Assembly (NCBI GenBank): GCA_020056155.1
Contig: JAGVII010000893.1
Span: forward strand, 1-25,069
From: Afipia sp.
Lineage (GTDB): Bacteria > Pseudomonadota > Alphaproteobacteria > Rhizobiales > Xanthobacteraceae
Direction: 5' to 3'
DNA length: 25,069 bases
Under the pieces are notes generated by a model. The model saw only the letters and a list, made by a program, of their open reading frames with translations. It did not search any database and was not told the origin of the DNA. Positions 8,096 to 15,532 of the stretch are shown piece after piece; the stretch's first letter is position 1, and every line of letters begins with the position of its first letter. The position numbers were made by a program, and so were the translations under genes.

Positions 8096-9007
8096 TCAGA
8101 AGCGCGCGGTCACTCCCATGACCGGTCCATGGGTCAGCATGTTGTATTCATAAAGCGTATTGCCCCCGCCTTTCTCGAAGTCGACGTAAAGCGCGCGATA
8201 ACCAACCAGTGCACTCCAGATGGCACTTTGCGTTCGCTTGAACTCCCAATTGAGATGGCCCATCGCCTGCCATGAAAATTTGCTTCCGGCAGCAAAGCCG
8301 CCGACATCGCCGCGCAGCACCAGCTCTGTGCCGGGCGAGAAGTGATGTCGCAGGCGCAAACCTACCAGCGGATCGACCCAGGCCACGTCGCCGGAACCCG
8401 CAAACGCGCGCCCACCGCTGACCGTCAGATCGCCAATACTCATGCCGGCGGATAAAGCCAGACTTGCCTCCGCGTTCTGCCACCAGAAACGTCCACCGCC
8501 ATACAGATCGACCGACGTTTGCACGCCAGCCGTTGCACCGCGCGAGTGAAGCAGTTCGTATGCAAGCGCTGCTTCCGCAATGAACATTTCGAACTGCAGC
8601 GACGTCGCTGCAGCCAGCGTTCCACCGACCTGAGGGTGCACGCTGCGCGCACGGGCGCCGCTGTCAGAGACACCCACTTTCATGTAGACGAGATCGGTCA
8701 TGACCGCGAACGGTCCCTTGCGAGCCTCGAAAGAACCCATCAGGCCGAACAGCTCTTTCGGAATCTTCCGGTGCAGCAGATCGGTGAAGGTGGCGTCAAT
8801 ATCGGCGGTGCGGCCTTTGACGGTCGTTGAACCATTGATCGACGGCAGCCAGGCATAGGGCGTGACCGTGTAAGTCCAGACGGACGGATCGGGTGGCGGC
8901 GCCTTGGCCGCCACCGGCGCAGCGACATCGGCGGCAAAGGACGCCGACGCCCACCAAAGGGAAGCCATGGCAATAACGCACTGGCGTAGCTTGCGATTGG
9001 TCAACAT
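8096..9007 (-). CDS. Outer-membrane beta-barrel protein
   Basis: This 303-residue protein has a signal peptide ending at S-F-A-A-D (about residue 25) and a short Ala/Pro-rich linker. About ten alternating hydrophobic/aromatic beta strands follow, for example WTYTVTPYAWLPSINGS and ELVLRGDVGGFAAGSKFSWQ, and it ends in V-T-A-R-F with the C-terminal Phe used for barrel insertion. The pattern fits a small barrel porin or OmpW/OmpA-like group often annotated only as outer membrane protein. The ATG at 9007 has a modest CGAGGT upstream. It precedes the DUF1254 gene and follows the headless AraC gene on the same strand. The substrate is unknown; uptake of a compound handled by the cluster is plausible but inferred. 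Confidence 0.82.
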   Translation of the reverse strand: MLTNRKLRQCVIAMASLWWASASFAADVAAPVAAKAPPPDPSVWTYTVTPYAWLPSINGSTTVKGRTADIDATFTDLLHRKIPKELFGLMGSFEARKGPFAVMTDLVYMKVGVSDSGARARSVHPQVGGTLAAATSLQFEMFIAEAALAYELLHSRGATAGVQTSVDLYGGGRFWWQNAEASLALSAGMSIGDLTVSGGRAFAGSGDVAWVDPLVGLRLRHHFSPGTELVLRGDVGGFAAGSKFSWQAMGHLNWEFKRTQSAIWSALVGYRALYVDFEKGGGNTLYEYNMLTHGPVMGVTARF

Positions 9008-9212
9008 TCCATGACCTCGTTATCCGGGCGCGCGGCAACGTAATGTCGCGCGTTCTGCAGGCCGGCAGCAACAACAGCCATAAGGGAAGCGCGAAGCGTC
9101 GTCATTGGCTTTTCCCCTCCCCAAGAGGCACGTTTCGTTTAGCGATGTCGTGCCAATCAGGGGGACGCGTCTTGCCATTTCGCGCCAATCGCGATTGCTC
9201 AGCGCCGCTTGG

Positions 9213-9575
9213 CTACAGGCGAACTCTTGTCGGAGAGCGACTTGCCATTCGTTTTCGCCGATAAGCAACAGGTCGAATTTTCATCAAATGCATAAAGGCG
9301 CGACTGAAGCTGCTGGGTCCGGCATAGCCGAGACGGCCAGCAATGTTCGAAATGCTTTGATCGGATTCAGCGAGCAAATGACACGCCATATCAAGGCGGA
9401 CTTCCGCAACTAGTTCACTATAGCTGGTGCCCAGGCCGGTGAGATGGCGCTGCAGTGAACGTGGGCTCACCTCTAAATGCTGCGCTGCGCGCTGAAGCGA
9501 CGCGTCACCCTGCCGCAGCAATGCAGCAATTGTCGCGCGCACGGAGTGTTGCGAGGGTACCGAGACTGGCTTCAT
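9213..9575 (-). CDS. AraC-type DNA-binding domain without a sensor domain (headless or truncated)
   Basis: The 120-residue product is almost entirely an AraC/XylS double helix-turn-helix: ASLQRAAQHLEVSPRSLQRH in the first unit and SISNIAGRLGYAGPSSFSRA in the second, then an RPVAYRRKR end. Related proteins are about 330 residues, with a sensor domain in front. Here an in-frame stop lies at 9624-9626, and the bases further upstream do not code for a sensor domain in any frame I checked. No convincing ribosome binding site precedes the ATG at 9575. It is either a genuine small regulator of the MarA/SoxS kind, working without a ligand domain, or a leftover of a truncated gene. It could control the OMP/DUF1254 genes downstream. 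Confidence 0.65.
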   Translation of the reverse strand: MKPVSVPSQHSVRATIAALLRQGDASLQRAAQHLEVSPRSLQRHLTGLGTSYSELVAEVRLDMACHLLAESDQSISNIAGRLGYAGPSSFSRAFMHLMKIRPVAYRRKRMASRSPTRVRL

Positions 9576-9707
9576 AGGTTCGCCGCGAAAGGTGAAAGTC
9601 CTTTCACTCGTGACGTAATTTCTTCAGCATATGAGCGAAACTGTTAGCCATCTGGCCATTCGCCGCCAAAAGCAGCTAGAAAACTGAGCCGGAAGGTAAC
9701 AACGTTG

Positions 9708-9739
9708 CATACCGGGGCAATGTGCATTGCAGTGGTATG
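9708..9739. promoter_or_regulatory. Concentric two-level dyad between divergent araC genes
   Basis: Outer arms CATACC (9708-9713) and GGTATG (9734-9739) and inner arms GCAATG (9717-9722) and CATTGC (9725-9730) are each perfect inverted repeats, and both share the centre 9723.5. Only the three bases between arms on each side fail to pair. The site is about 105 bp before the AraC gene at 9844 and about 130 bp before the headless AraC gene at 9575, a good position for a dimer-binding operator serving one or both. Confidence 0.5.
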
Positions 9740-9843
9740 AGACTGCGGGCTGGAGGCAGGGAATTTCTACCGGTTCGCTAATGGCGCAAAAAACAGGACC
9801 AGACAGATCTTAGCCAACAGAGTCATGGTCGACGGACGAACCA

Positions 9844-10845
9844 ATGGCGAAGATTCATTTAACGCGTTGCCAGTTCCTTATTCCTTTCGCTGATATTCTT
9901 AGCGATGCCGGAGCCTCGGCTGGTTCGTTTCTGGCAAAGTTTGGCCTTCCGACGTCGCTGGCGGAAAAAGCCAATCACTACGTCCCAATACTGCCGGCAA
10001 TCCAGTTCGCGGAAGCCTCCCAGAGATCGCAAGGCATTGTGGATTTCGGATTCTATGCTTCCCGACAACTGCACTATGGCCACCTCAGCGAAAAAACGCG
10101 GGCTCGAATTGGTCATTCCCCGACGCTGTTTGTTGCGCTGCAGCAGGCCTGCAAATGGGCATCGCTTGAAGACACAAACCTGCTGAATTGGCTTGAGCGC
10201 CATGGCGATCACGTGAGGTTCTGCAGCAGACTCGCTGGAACCAAAGGCCTCCTTCATCTCGAGCACTCACAGTGGCTTCAGAATATTTTTCCCATACACA
10301 TCGTTCGACAATTTTCTGGTCCGGACTGGGCCCCGGCAACAATCGCCTTTGAAGCTCGCTACACGCCAAGTCCTGCGTGTCAATCATTCTGGCCGAACTC
10401 ACGCTTCCTATCGGACCAACACGCATCATGGATCGACGTGCCGATCTCTCACCTCAGCCTTCCCAATCGTGCCAATGAAATACTACCGGGCCCGCGGAAC
10501 GACGAGGCTGAACCATCCGATCGTGACATTATCGAAACACTCAAATTGATGTTGCCGTCTTACCTGGATGAAGGCCTTCCAGTTCTCGCTGAAGTCGCGG
10601 AGATGGCTGGCGCCAGTACGAGAAGCTTTCAACGCGTGCTCGCGTACGCTGGCCTTACATATTCAGACCTGCTCGACACCGTCCGATTTGAGAATGCCCG
10701 CAAGTTATTGTGCGAGACGGACGCCAAAATTATCGAGGTCGCGTTCTCTTCCGGCTACACAGATCCAGCGCATTTTACCCGCGCCTTCCGCAGAATGTCC
10801 GGTGTTACGCCGCGGCAATTTCGCGAGCAGCGGAGGCCACGATAA
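9844..10845 (+). CDS. Full-length AraC-family transcriptional regulator with arabinose-binding-like sensor domain
   Basis: This 333-residue regulator has an N-terminal sensor region (about 15-205) of the kind found in the OruR/VirS-like AraC class, and a C-terminal AraC/XylS DNA-binding domain (about 235-328). The first helix-turn-helix is around LAEVAEMAGASTRSFQRVLA; the second is KIIEVAFSSGYTDPAHFTRA followed by M-S-G-V-T-P-R-Q-F-R. It is paralogous to the partial gene at 1-537, and the two genes flank the envelope cluster. It is transcribed away from the headless AraC/OMP genes, with a 268-bp region between. I infer control of the adjacent cluster; the inducer cannot be read from sequence. 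The Shine-Dalgarno is weak, so the start is the usual first ATG rather than a certain one. Confidence 0.92.
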   Translation: MAKIHLTRCQFLIPFADILSDAGASAGSFLAKFGLPTSLAEKANHYVPILPAIQFAEASQRSQGIVDFGFYASRQLHYGHLSEKTRARIGHSPTLFVALQQACKWASLEDTNLLNWLERHGDHVRFCSRLAGTKGLLHLEHSQWLQNIFPIHIVRQFSGPDWAPATIAFEARYTPSPACQSFWPNSRFLSDQHASWIDVPISHLSLPNRANEILPGPRNDEAEPSDRDIIETLKLMLPSYLDEGLPVLAEVAEMAGASTRSFQRVLAYAGLTYSDLLDTVRFENARKLLCETDAKIIEVAFSSGYTDPAHFTRAFRRMSGVTPRQFREQRRPR

Positions 10846-10959
10846 GCTCGCCTTCGCGATTCTCGGCCTAAGACCGCCGCCCTCCAACCAGGCGATGCGC
10901 GATCCGAGCAGCCCGCCGATGTCCACATGAGCGAGAGTGCCACGACTTAGTAGGCTCTG

Positions 10960-10986
10960 TTCCATAACTGCTCATTCCGCGAATCT
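10960..10986. repeat. Short dispersed repeat, copy A
   Basis: A 27-bp stretch matches 24126-24152 at 24 of 27 positions. TTCCATAAC and the 15 bases TCATTCCGCGAATCT are identical; only the middle three bases differ (TGC here, GCG in copy B). Both copies lie in non-coding DNA just downstream of plus-strand genes. Confidence 0.6.
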
Positions 10987-11134
10987 AGCCCTTTCGCGAT
11001 CTTAGCAGAGCAAAAGGCTTCGACCGCGCCTTCTGCTCTGACTCCCTGCCGGCTCTACACTCCACGGGCCTGACCAGCTCGACCGCAACGTGGTGCTTTA
11101 CGTTGTCAATCTTGAGAAGACCGTACTCCCGCAT
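10985..11134 (-). CDS. Possible small ORF or gene remnant (49 codons), unknown
   Basis: A minus-strand frame opens after a TGA at 11168-11170 and closes with TAG at 10985-10987. From its only ATG it reads MREYGLLKIDNVKHHVAVEL and continues for 29 more residues, ending R-S-R-K-G. Codon choice looks like coding DNA and the composition is not skewed as in antisense shadows, but there is no clear ribosome binding site and no family I recognise. Together with the 11 in-frame residues before the ATG, it could be the tail of a decayed gene. It lies downstream of the reductase gene on the same strand. Confidence 0.25.
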   Translation of the reverse strand: MREYGLLKIDNVKHHVAVELVRPVECRAGRESEQKARSKPFALLRSRKG

Positions 11135-11195
11135 ATGATCTAATGCCTGCTTGGCTGCGCGTGACTCTCATGGTCGTGCTAGCCAAAGCGGCACG

Positions 11196-12221
11196 TCAGC
11201 CCGGCAGGATCAGCGCGCGTCCCCGCCGCCCCTTGTTCACGTGATCAAAGGCTTGGGCTACTCCGGCCAGAGGTTCCCGGACGGCGATGGGCAGTCCAAC
11301 GCGCCGCTGCTCGACGAGTCCGCGCAACTCTTGCAGGGCGAGTATCTCGGGCTTGAAGACAGTCCATACATAGCGTCCATTCTTCGGCAAGGCGGCGCTA
11401 TGCCGGTGCCTGTCGGAGAGCGTCTTTAGAACGCCGCGTGCCCAGCCGAGCTCGTCGAAATTTGCGAGCAGCGGATGCACAGTGGTGGCGTGGCCGAGCG
11501 CGCCGTCGCGCAAAGCGCCGATGAGCGCCAGATCGTCGTCCCAGGCGGCGAAGTTGAGCGTGGCGTCGAACGTCCGTGACAGCGTCGCGAACGGCTTGCT
11601 GTTGCTGTCCACCATCTCGAGCGCGCCAGCATCCCGGCAGGCGGCGAAGTCGTGCGGCCGCGCGATCGCCGTCACACAGGCCCCCCATGCGGACATCATC
11701 TGGAGGGTTAGGGTCCCGAGGCCGCCGGCCGCACCATGGATGAGTACTCGTTTTCCGGCGGCATTCTGCCGGGTCAGTCCAGCGCCCCGCACCGCAAGCC
11801 ACATGGTCACGAAGCTGTACGGAAGCGCCGCGAGCGCCTGAAGGTCCTGCCCCGCGCGCGCGGGCAGTACATGCGCGGCCTTGACCAGCACGTGGCTCGC
11901 GTGGGTCCCATCGGCCGATGGCGGCTTCACGCCATAAACCCGATCGCCGATCTTGAACGCGTCGACACTGTCGCCGAGCGCCGTCACAATGCCGGCAAAA
12001 TCATTGCCGAGTATCATGGGGAACCGACCTGCCCCGACAAGCGACAACAATCGACGGCCATAGCCTTGCGCGCGGCGCACATCGATCGGATTGACCGATG
12101 CCGCAGCGACGGCAACCTCGATTTCGCCGGCCGCCGGCTTACGCCGGAGAATCGGTCGGACCTCGAAGCCACTACTCGGCCCGAGACACACCAGGGTGGT
12201 CCCTGTCGCATTCGTCACCAT
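11196..12221 (-). CDS. Medium-chain dehydrogenase/reductase, zinc-free quinone-oxidoreductase type
   Basis: This 341-residue NAD(P)H-dependent oxidoreductase of the MDR superfamily has a GroES-like N-terminal part with ASVNPIDVRRAQG and the substrate/cofactor element FPMILGNDFAGIVTALGDSV. The Rossmann fold starts at VLIHGAAGGLGTLTLQMMSA (about 159-178). The zinc-binding Cys/His set of alcohol dehydrogenases is absent, which points to the quinone reductase/enoyl reductase or RTN4IP1-like branch acting on quinones or unsaturated carbonyls. GGGAAGGTGG lies just before the ATG. It is 147 bp downstream of the 3-hydroxybutyrate dehydrogenase gene on the same strand, so it may be the last gene of that operon or have its own promoter. 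The substrate is not predictable. Confidence 0.88.
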   Translation of the reverse strand: MVTNATGTTLVCLGPSSGFEVRPILRRKPAAGEIEVAVAAASVNPIDVRRAQGYGRRLLSLVGAGRFPMILGNDFAGIVTALGDSVDAFKIGDRVYGVKPPSADGTHASHVLVKAAHVLPARAGQDLQALAALPYSFVTMWLAVRGAGLTRQNAAGKRVLIHGAAGGLGTLTLQMMSAWGACVTAIARPHDFAACRDAGALEMVDSNSKPFATLSRTFDATLNFAAWDDDLALIGALRDGALGHATTVHPLLANFDELGWARGVLKTLSDRHRHSAALPKNGRYVWTVFKPEILALQELRGLVEQRRVGLPIAVREPLAGVAQAFDHVNKGRRGRALILPG

Positions 12222-12368
12222 CTTGCCACCTTCCCGAAGTTTCTGGACACTCTCACCGCACGATCAATTCGCCAAACACGCCGGCGCAGAGTAGTCCTGC
12301 ACTTCGAACTTGCGGCATGGCGGCATCCCATTCCATTACGCGAGATCCCGTGTCGACATCCGGCGGCC

Positions 12369-13157
12369 CTACTGGGCCGTCCACCCACCGTCGACGGAGA
12401 AATTTGAGCCCGTAATCTGCGCGGCGTCTTGGCTGCACAGAAATAGCGCCAGCGAAGCCACCTGCTCGACCGTGACGAATTCCTTCGTGGGCTGGGCCGC
12501 GAGCAGGACGTCGTTGATCACCTGATCCCTCCTCATATTGCGCGCCTTCATCGTATTCGGGATTTGCTTCTCCACTAATGGCGTCCAGACGTAGCCAGGG
12601 CTAATGCAGTTGCAGGTGATCTTCGACCGGGCGAGTTCGAGCGCCACCGTCTTGGTGAGTCCCACGATGCCGTGCTTGGCCGCGACGTAGGCCGACTTGA
12701 AGGGGGACGCGACCAGGGAATGTGCCGAGGCCGTCGTGATGATGCGGCCCCAGCCGCGCCTCTTCATGCCGGGCACCGCCGCGCGGATCGCATGGAAGGC
12801 GGAGGACAGATTGATCGCGATGATCGCGTCCCACTTATCGACAGGAAACTCTTCGATTTGAGAGACGTGTTGGACACCGGCGTTATTCACGAGGACGTCC
12901 ACGCTACCCAAGGTCGTCTCCCCCAGCGCGATGAGCTCAGCGATTTCGTTTGGCTTGGCCATGTCAGCCGGCGAATGGACGGCCTTCACCCCGAAATCGC
13001 TCTCGATCGCGGATCGCTCCTTCTCGACATCGGCCGGCGCACCCATTCCGTTGAGCACGATGTTGGCACCTGCGCCTGCGAAGGCACGCGCATACGCGAG
13101 GCCGATGCCGCTCGTCGAACCGGTGACCACCGCGACTTTACCTTTCAGAATACCCAT
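12369..13157 (-). CDS. bdhA: 3-hydroxybutyrate dehydrogenase (SDR family)
   Basis: This 262-residue short-chain dehydrogenase interconverts (R)-3-hydroxybutyrate and acetoacetate with NAD. It has the cofactor motif VTGSTSGIG (11-19), NNAG (91-94) and the catalytic set Asn116, Ser144, Tyr157 and Lys161 (YVAAK). Bdh-type markers are GVQHVSQIEEFPVDKWDAII, TPLVEKQI and the closing ITGSNFSVDGGWTA, which match typical hydroxybutyrate dehydrogenases better than generic SDRs. It follows the acetoacetate decarboxylase gene by 86 bp. Together they would convert 3-hydroxybutyrate to acetoacetate and then acetone plus CO2, linking to turnover of polyhydroxybutyrate or fatty acids. Cytoplasmic; no anomaly seen. 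Confidence 0.9.
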   Translation of the reverse strand: MGILKGKVAVVTGSTSGIGLAYARAFAGAGANIVLNGMGAPADVEKERSAIESDFGVKAVHSPADMAKPNEIAELIALGETTLGSVDVLVNNAGVQHVSQIEEFPVDKWDAIIAINLSSAFHAIRAAVPGMKRRGWGRIITTASAHSLVASPFKSAYVAAKHGIVGLTKTVALELARSKITCNCISPGYVWTPLVEKQIPNTMKARNMRRDQVINDVLLAAQPTKEFVTVEQVASLALFLCSQDAAQITGSNFSVDGGWTAQ

Positions 13158-13243
13158 TTCGCTTTTCCTTGTTGATCTGTGACGGTCTTACCGTCGTCGC
13201 CGCAGGTGTTTCTGGACTCGCGCAGCGGATCGCGATCGTCACA

Positions 13244-14035
13244 TCATGTGACCAGAGTTTTCTCGTAACTCCGGAGCGGGCGTCGCATCGGCTGTTGCAG
13301 ATAGTCGTGAACGACCTTGCCCAGCCCTAGGGTAAGATCTGCGCGGATGTGAGTCGCGGACACGATCTCGAGAACCGGCAAATCGGCCACGGGAGCTAGG
13401 GCATGAGGCGTCAAGGAAAGAGCCGCGGGACCGGTCCACGCCCCTTTCAAGACAAGTTGCTCAAGGTGATATTCGACAAGCTCGCAGATCCGCGGACTGC
13501 CGTCGACGTGCGGAATGATCTTGAGAAGGAAGTTCGGCTCCTCGAGAGCGGCCTTGACTTGCGCCAGGTCGGCTTCGCGGTGCTTGTATCCCATCGTGCC
13601 GGTTGCTACCCGCAACGGACCGTAATCCAGAGTACCGATGAGGGTGTCGACCTCGGTTTGCAAGGTCGGTCGGCCGAGCTTTTTCGGAAAGCCCCAAAGC
13701 TCCCGGCCGCCGGCGATCGGCCCCTCGTCGTTCAGAAACATGCAGTGGGTGTAGCCGCCCTTGCGACCTCGGAACGACACCGGGATGACTTGGCCACTCT
13801 CGGTGTAGTCGCCAAAACCACTCGAATCCGGCATGCGGATGAATTCGTACTTGACCAGCGCCTCGCGTTCATCGAATTCGAGCGGAGCCGGAATAACTGA
13901 TCGGAGCTTCGTCGGATCGGTGCGATAGGTGATAATCAGGTATTCGCGGTTCACGAAGCGATACGGCCCCGGGGGATAGGCCGGATTGGTGAGCGGCATC
14001 GCAAACGCCTGTCTCGCGACTTCATCTTCGCGCAT
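13244..14035 (-). CDS. adc: Acetoacetate decarboxylase
   Basis: This 263-residue enzyme decarboxylates acetoacetate to acetone through a Schiff base. The active-site segment [15 protein letters not shown] places Lys118 and Lys119 where the Clostridium enzyme has Lys115 (Schiff base) and Lys116 (lowers its pKa). The acidic residues near Y-E-F (64) and Y-T-E-S (79) also look conserved, so true activity is likely, although the superfamily includes members with other reactions. AGGAGA lies 5-6 bases before the ATG. It is 29 bp after the patatin gene and 86 bp before bdhA, which defines a ketone-body operon. Confidence 0.9.
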   Translation of the reverse strand: MREDEVARQAFAMPLTNPAYPPGPYRFVNREYLIITYRTDPTKLRSVIPAPLEFDEREALVKYEFIRMPDSSGFGDYTESGQVIPVSFRGRKGGYTHCMFLNDEGPIAGGRELWGFPKKLGRPTLQTEVDTLIGTLDYGPLRVATGTMGYKHREADLAQVKAALEEPNFLLKIIPHVDGSPRICELVEYHLEQLVLKGAWTGPAALSLTPHALAPVADLPVLEIVSATHIRADLTLGLGKVVHDYLQQPMRRPLRSYEKTLVT

Positions 14036-14064
14036 TCTATTCTCCTGTGACTGACCGGCTTGAT

Positions 14065-15237
14065 CTACTCGCGACCATCTTGCTCAAGGTCGAACGTGGC
14101 CACGCCGTCCGCACTGGTCGGGCGGGCCAGCACCTCGGGATGACGAAGGGTGCGTAATGCGTCGTGATAACCGGCGCGCCAATGATCCTGCATCGAGAGG
14201 CGGGAAAACTCGTAGTCCTTGGAGTGGCCTTCATAGTCCCGCGCGCGATAGATTAGATGGACGAGGTTGTGCACGTTGTGCGAGGCAGCCGTCCTGAGCA
14301 GCTTGACGTCCTCATGCTCGAGCAGATCTTCAGGCAGTCTGCTCAAGAGAGCAGCCAGCTCTCGCTGCAGTCGGTGCAAGCTTTTGAACTGGTCTGTGCT
14401 TGCTCGCGTGCGACTCGAGTATTGAATCTCCTTTTGACGCGTAACGACGTCGGCCATATTGCGCGGAATCTGGCCGTGCGCGCTCCAGAGATCGACCTGA
14501 AACACAAGCGTGTCCTGACGGGCGCCACACTCGATGACCCACTGCAACGGAGTGTTGGATACGAGCCCGCCATCCCAATAATGTTCGCCATCGATTTCGA
14601 CCGCTGGAAACCCCGGCGGCAGCGCTCCACTCGCCAGGACATGCTCGGGCCGAATCGTATGCGTGGTACTGTCGAAATAGACCAGATTGCCGGTCCTCAC
14701 ATTGACGGCACCCGCGCTGAAGCGCGTCATACCGGCGTTAAGACGATCGAAATCGACGAGTCGCTCTAGTGTCGTCTTTAACGCGCTCGTGTCGTAGAAG
14801 CTTGTGGCGGCAAGCGTTCCACCCGCTTGTAGCCATGGTGCCATTGGCCGCGCAGAGAAAAATCCGTTTGCGCCAAACATCGCCGCAAAGCTCGCATTCA
14901 TCTGATTGAGAAAATTGCGTGTGCGATCGCTGTTCGTCAAATCGGTGAACGGCTTGCCCGACCAGAGCGACGGAGCGTCCCACGTCACCTGAGTCCAAAA
15001 CTCGCGAAGCCGGTCAACTCGGGAATCGGGCGGATTGCCCGCAATAATTGCAGCGTTAATCGCTCCAATCGAAATGCCGGCAATCCAATCCGGATGGATG
15101 TTGGCTTCAGCCAAGGCCTCGTAGACGCCTCCCTGGTACGCGCCCAGAGCGCCGCCGCCTTGTAAGAGCAACGCTGTGCAATCGAATGGCAGACGTCGGT
15201 CGGCGATCGTAAGGTGTGGTCGAGGCTGAAAGTTCAT
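14065..15237 (-). CDS. Patatin-like phospholipase/acyl hydrolase with C-terminal DUF3734-like region
   Basis: This 390-residue serine acyl hydrolase uses a Ser-Asp dyad. The oxyanion loop is [15 protein letters not shown] (23-37), the nucleophile is Ser56 in GISIG, and the catalytic Asp222 is in [10 protein letters not shown]. The C-terminal third (Y-S-S-R-T-R-A-S onwards) resembles the DUF3734 extension of this bacterial group. The ATG at 15237 was preferred over a TTG 11 codons upstream because similarity starts just after it. It lacks a signal peptide, so it probably acts in the cytoplasm or at the inner membrane. As first gene of the patatin-adc-bdhA operon it could release fatty acids from membrane lipids or act on stored polyester; neither is shown. 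A palindromic operator lies 85 bp upstream. Confidence 0.9.
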   Translation of the reverse strand: MNFQPRPHLTIADRRLPFDCTALLLQGGGALGAYQGGVYEALAEANIHPDWIAGISIGAINAAIIAGNPPDSRVDRLREFWTQVTWDAPSLWSGKPFTDLTNSDRTRNFLNQMNASFAAMFGANGFFSARPMAPWLQAGGTLAATSFYDTSALKTTLERLVDFDRLNAGMTRFSAGAVNVRTGNLVYFDSTTHTIRPEHVLASGALPPGFPAVEIDGEHYWDGGLVSNTPLQWVIECGARQDTLVFQVDLWSAHGQIPRNMADVVTRQKEIQYSSRTRASTDQFKSLHRLQRELAALLSRLPEDLLEHEDVKLLRTAASHNVHNLVHLIYRARDYEGHSKDYEFSRLSMQDHWRAGYHDALRTLRHPEVLARPTSADGVATFDLEQDGRE

Positions 15238-15321
15238 GGTTTCCGTGCTCTCTTGGTTGCGATTGCCCAAACCCGCGTTCTGTCCGGTACGGACCTAGCA
15301 GGCCTCACGATCCGATTTAAT

Positions 15322-15340
15322 AAACTATACCGTATAGTTT
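15322..15340. promoter_or_regulatory. Perfect TetR-type operator, site 1 (upstream of patatin operon)
   Basis: AAACTATAC and GTATAGTTT flank a single central C, giving a perfect 9-base dyad. The same motif recurs with few changes at 20893-20911 and 23195-23213. This copy overlaps a likely minus-strand promoter, as expected for a repressor site. The regulator is most likely the TetR at 20978-21640. Confidence 0.8.
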
Positions 15341-15357
15341 GATAATTGATCTGTCAA
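15329..15357 (-). promoter_or_regulatory. Likely promoter of the patatin-adc-bdhA operon
   Basis: On the minus strand TTGACA (15357-15352) is followed by a 17-base spacer and TACGGT (15334-15329), a weak -10 of the TAnnnT form. The -10 lies inside the palindrome at 15322-15340, so repressor binding would block RNA polymerase. The leader to the ATG at 15237 would be about 85 bases. Confidence 0.45.
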
Positions 15358-15427
15358 GCGTGCACGTTCACGGGCTCGTGCTGCAAATGATTGAGCTCTC
15401 ACGTTCGTCGTTGGATTTTGGCCAGCC

Positions 15428-15449
15428 TCGCACTCGGAACCGAATGCGA
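15428..15449 (-). terminator. Hairpin downstream of the RND operon
   Basis: TCGCACTCGG (15428-15437) and CCGAATGCGA (15440-15449) pair with one G-U position, plus one more outer C-G pair. It lies about 84 bases past the RND permease stop codon on the minus strand and before the patatin promoter. No T-run follows, so the terminator role is tentative. Confidence 0.35.
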
Positions 15450-15532
15450 GCCCGAAGCTAAGAAATCATTGCGAGCGGCGCGCTGACGGACAGTGTCAAG
15501 AGCGTCGTGCGGGCCATGTTGTTTTCTTTCTT

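Larger units (their letters stand above)
10846..11195. other. Intergenic region with one repeat copy and one possible small ORF
   Basis: This 350-bp stretch lies between the convergent AraC (plus) and reductase (minus) genes. It holds one copy of a short imperfect repeat (10960-10986) also present at 24126-24152, and a possible 49-codon minus-strand ORF at 10985-11134. I see no terminator hairpin with a T-run, tRNA or mobile-element end. Confidence 0.6.

Noticed and set aside
10705..10965. Minus-strand open frame overlapping the 3' end of the AraC gene
   Set aside because: Two thirds overlap the well-supported AraC HTH; the unique first 40 residues match nothing I know and lack a ribosome binding site.
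12364..12379. CGGCCC/GGGCCG inverted repeat overlapping the bdhA stop as terminator
   Set aside because: The arms are only 6 bp, no T-run follows and the left arm lies over the end of the bdhA reading frame; a chance GC-rich match is likely.
15238..15270. TTG start 11 codons upstream for the patatin gene
   Set aside because: It adds residues of no family similarity; the ATG at 15237 is the simpler start, although neither has a strong ribosome binding site.
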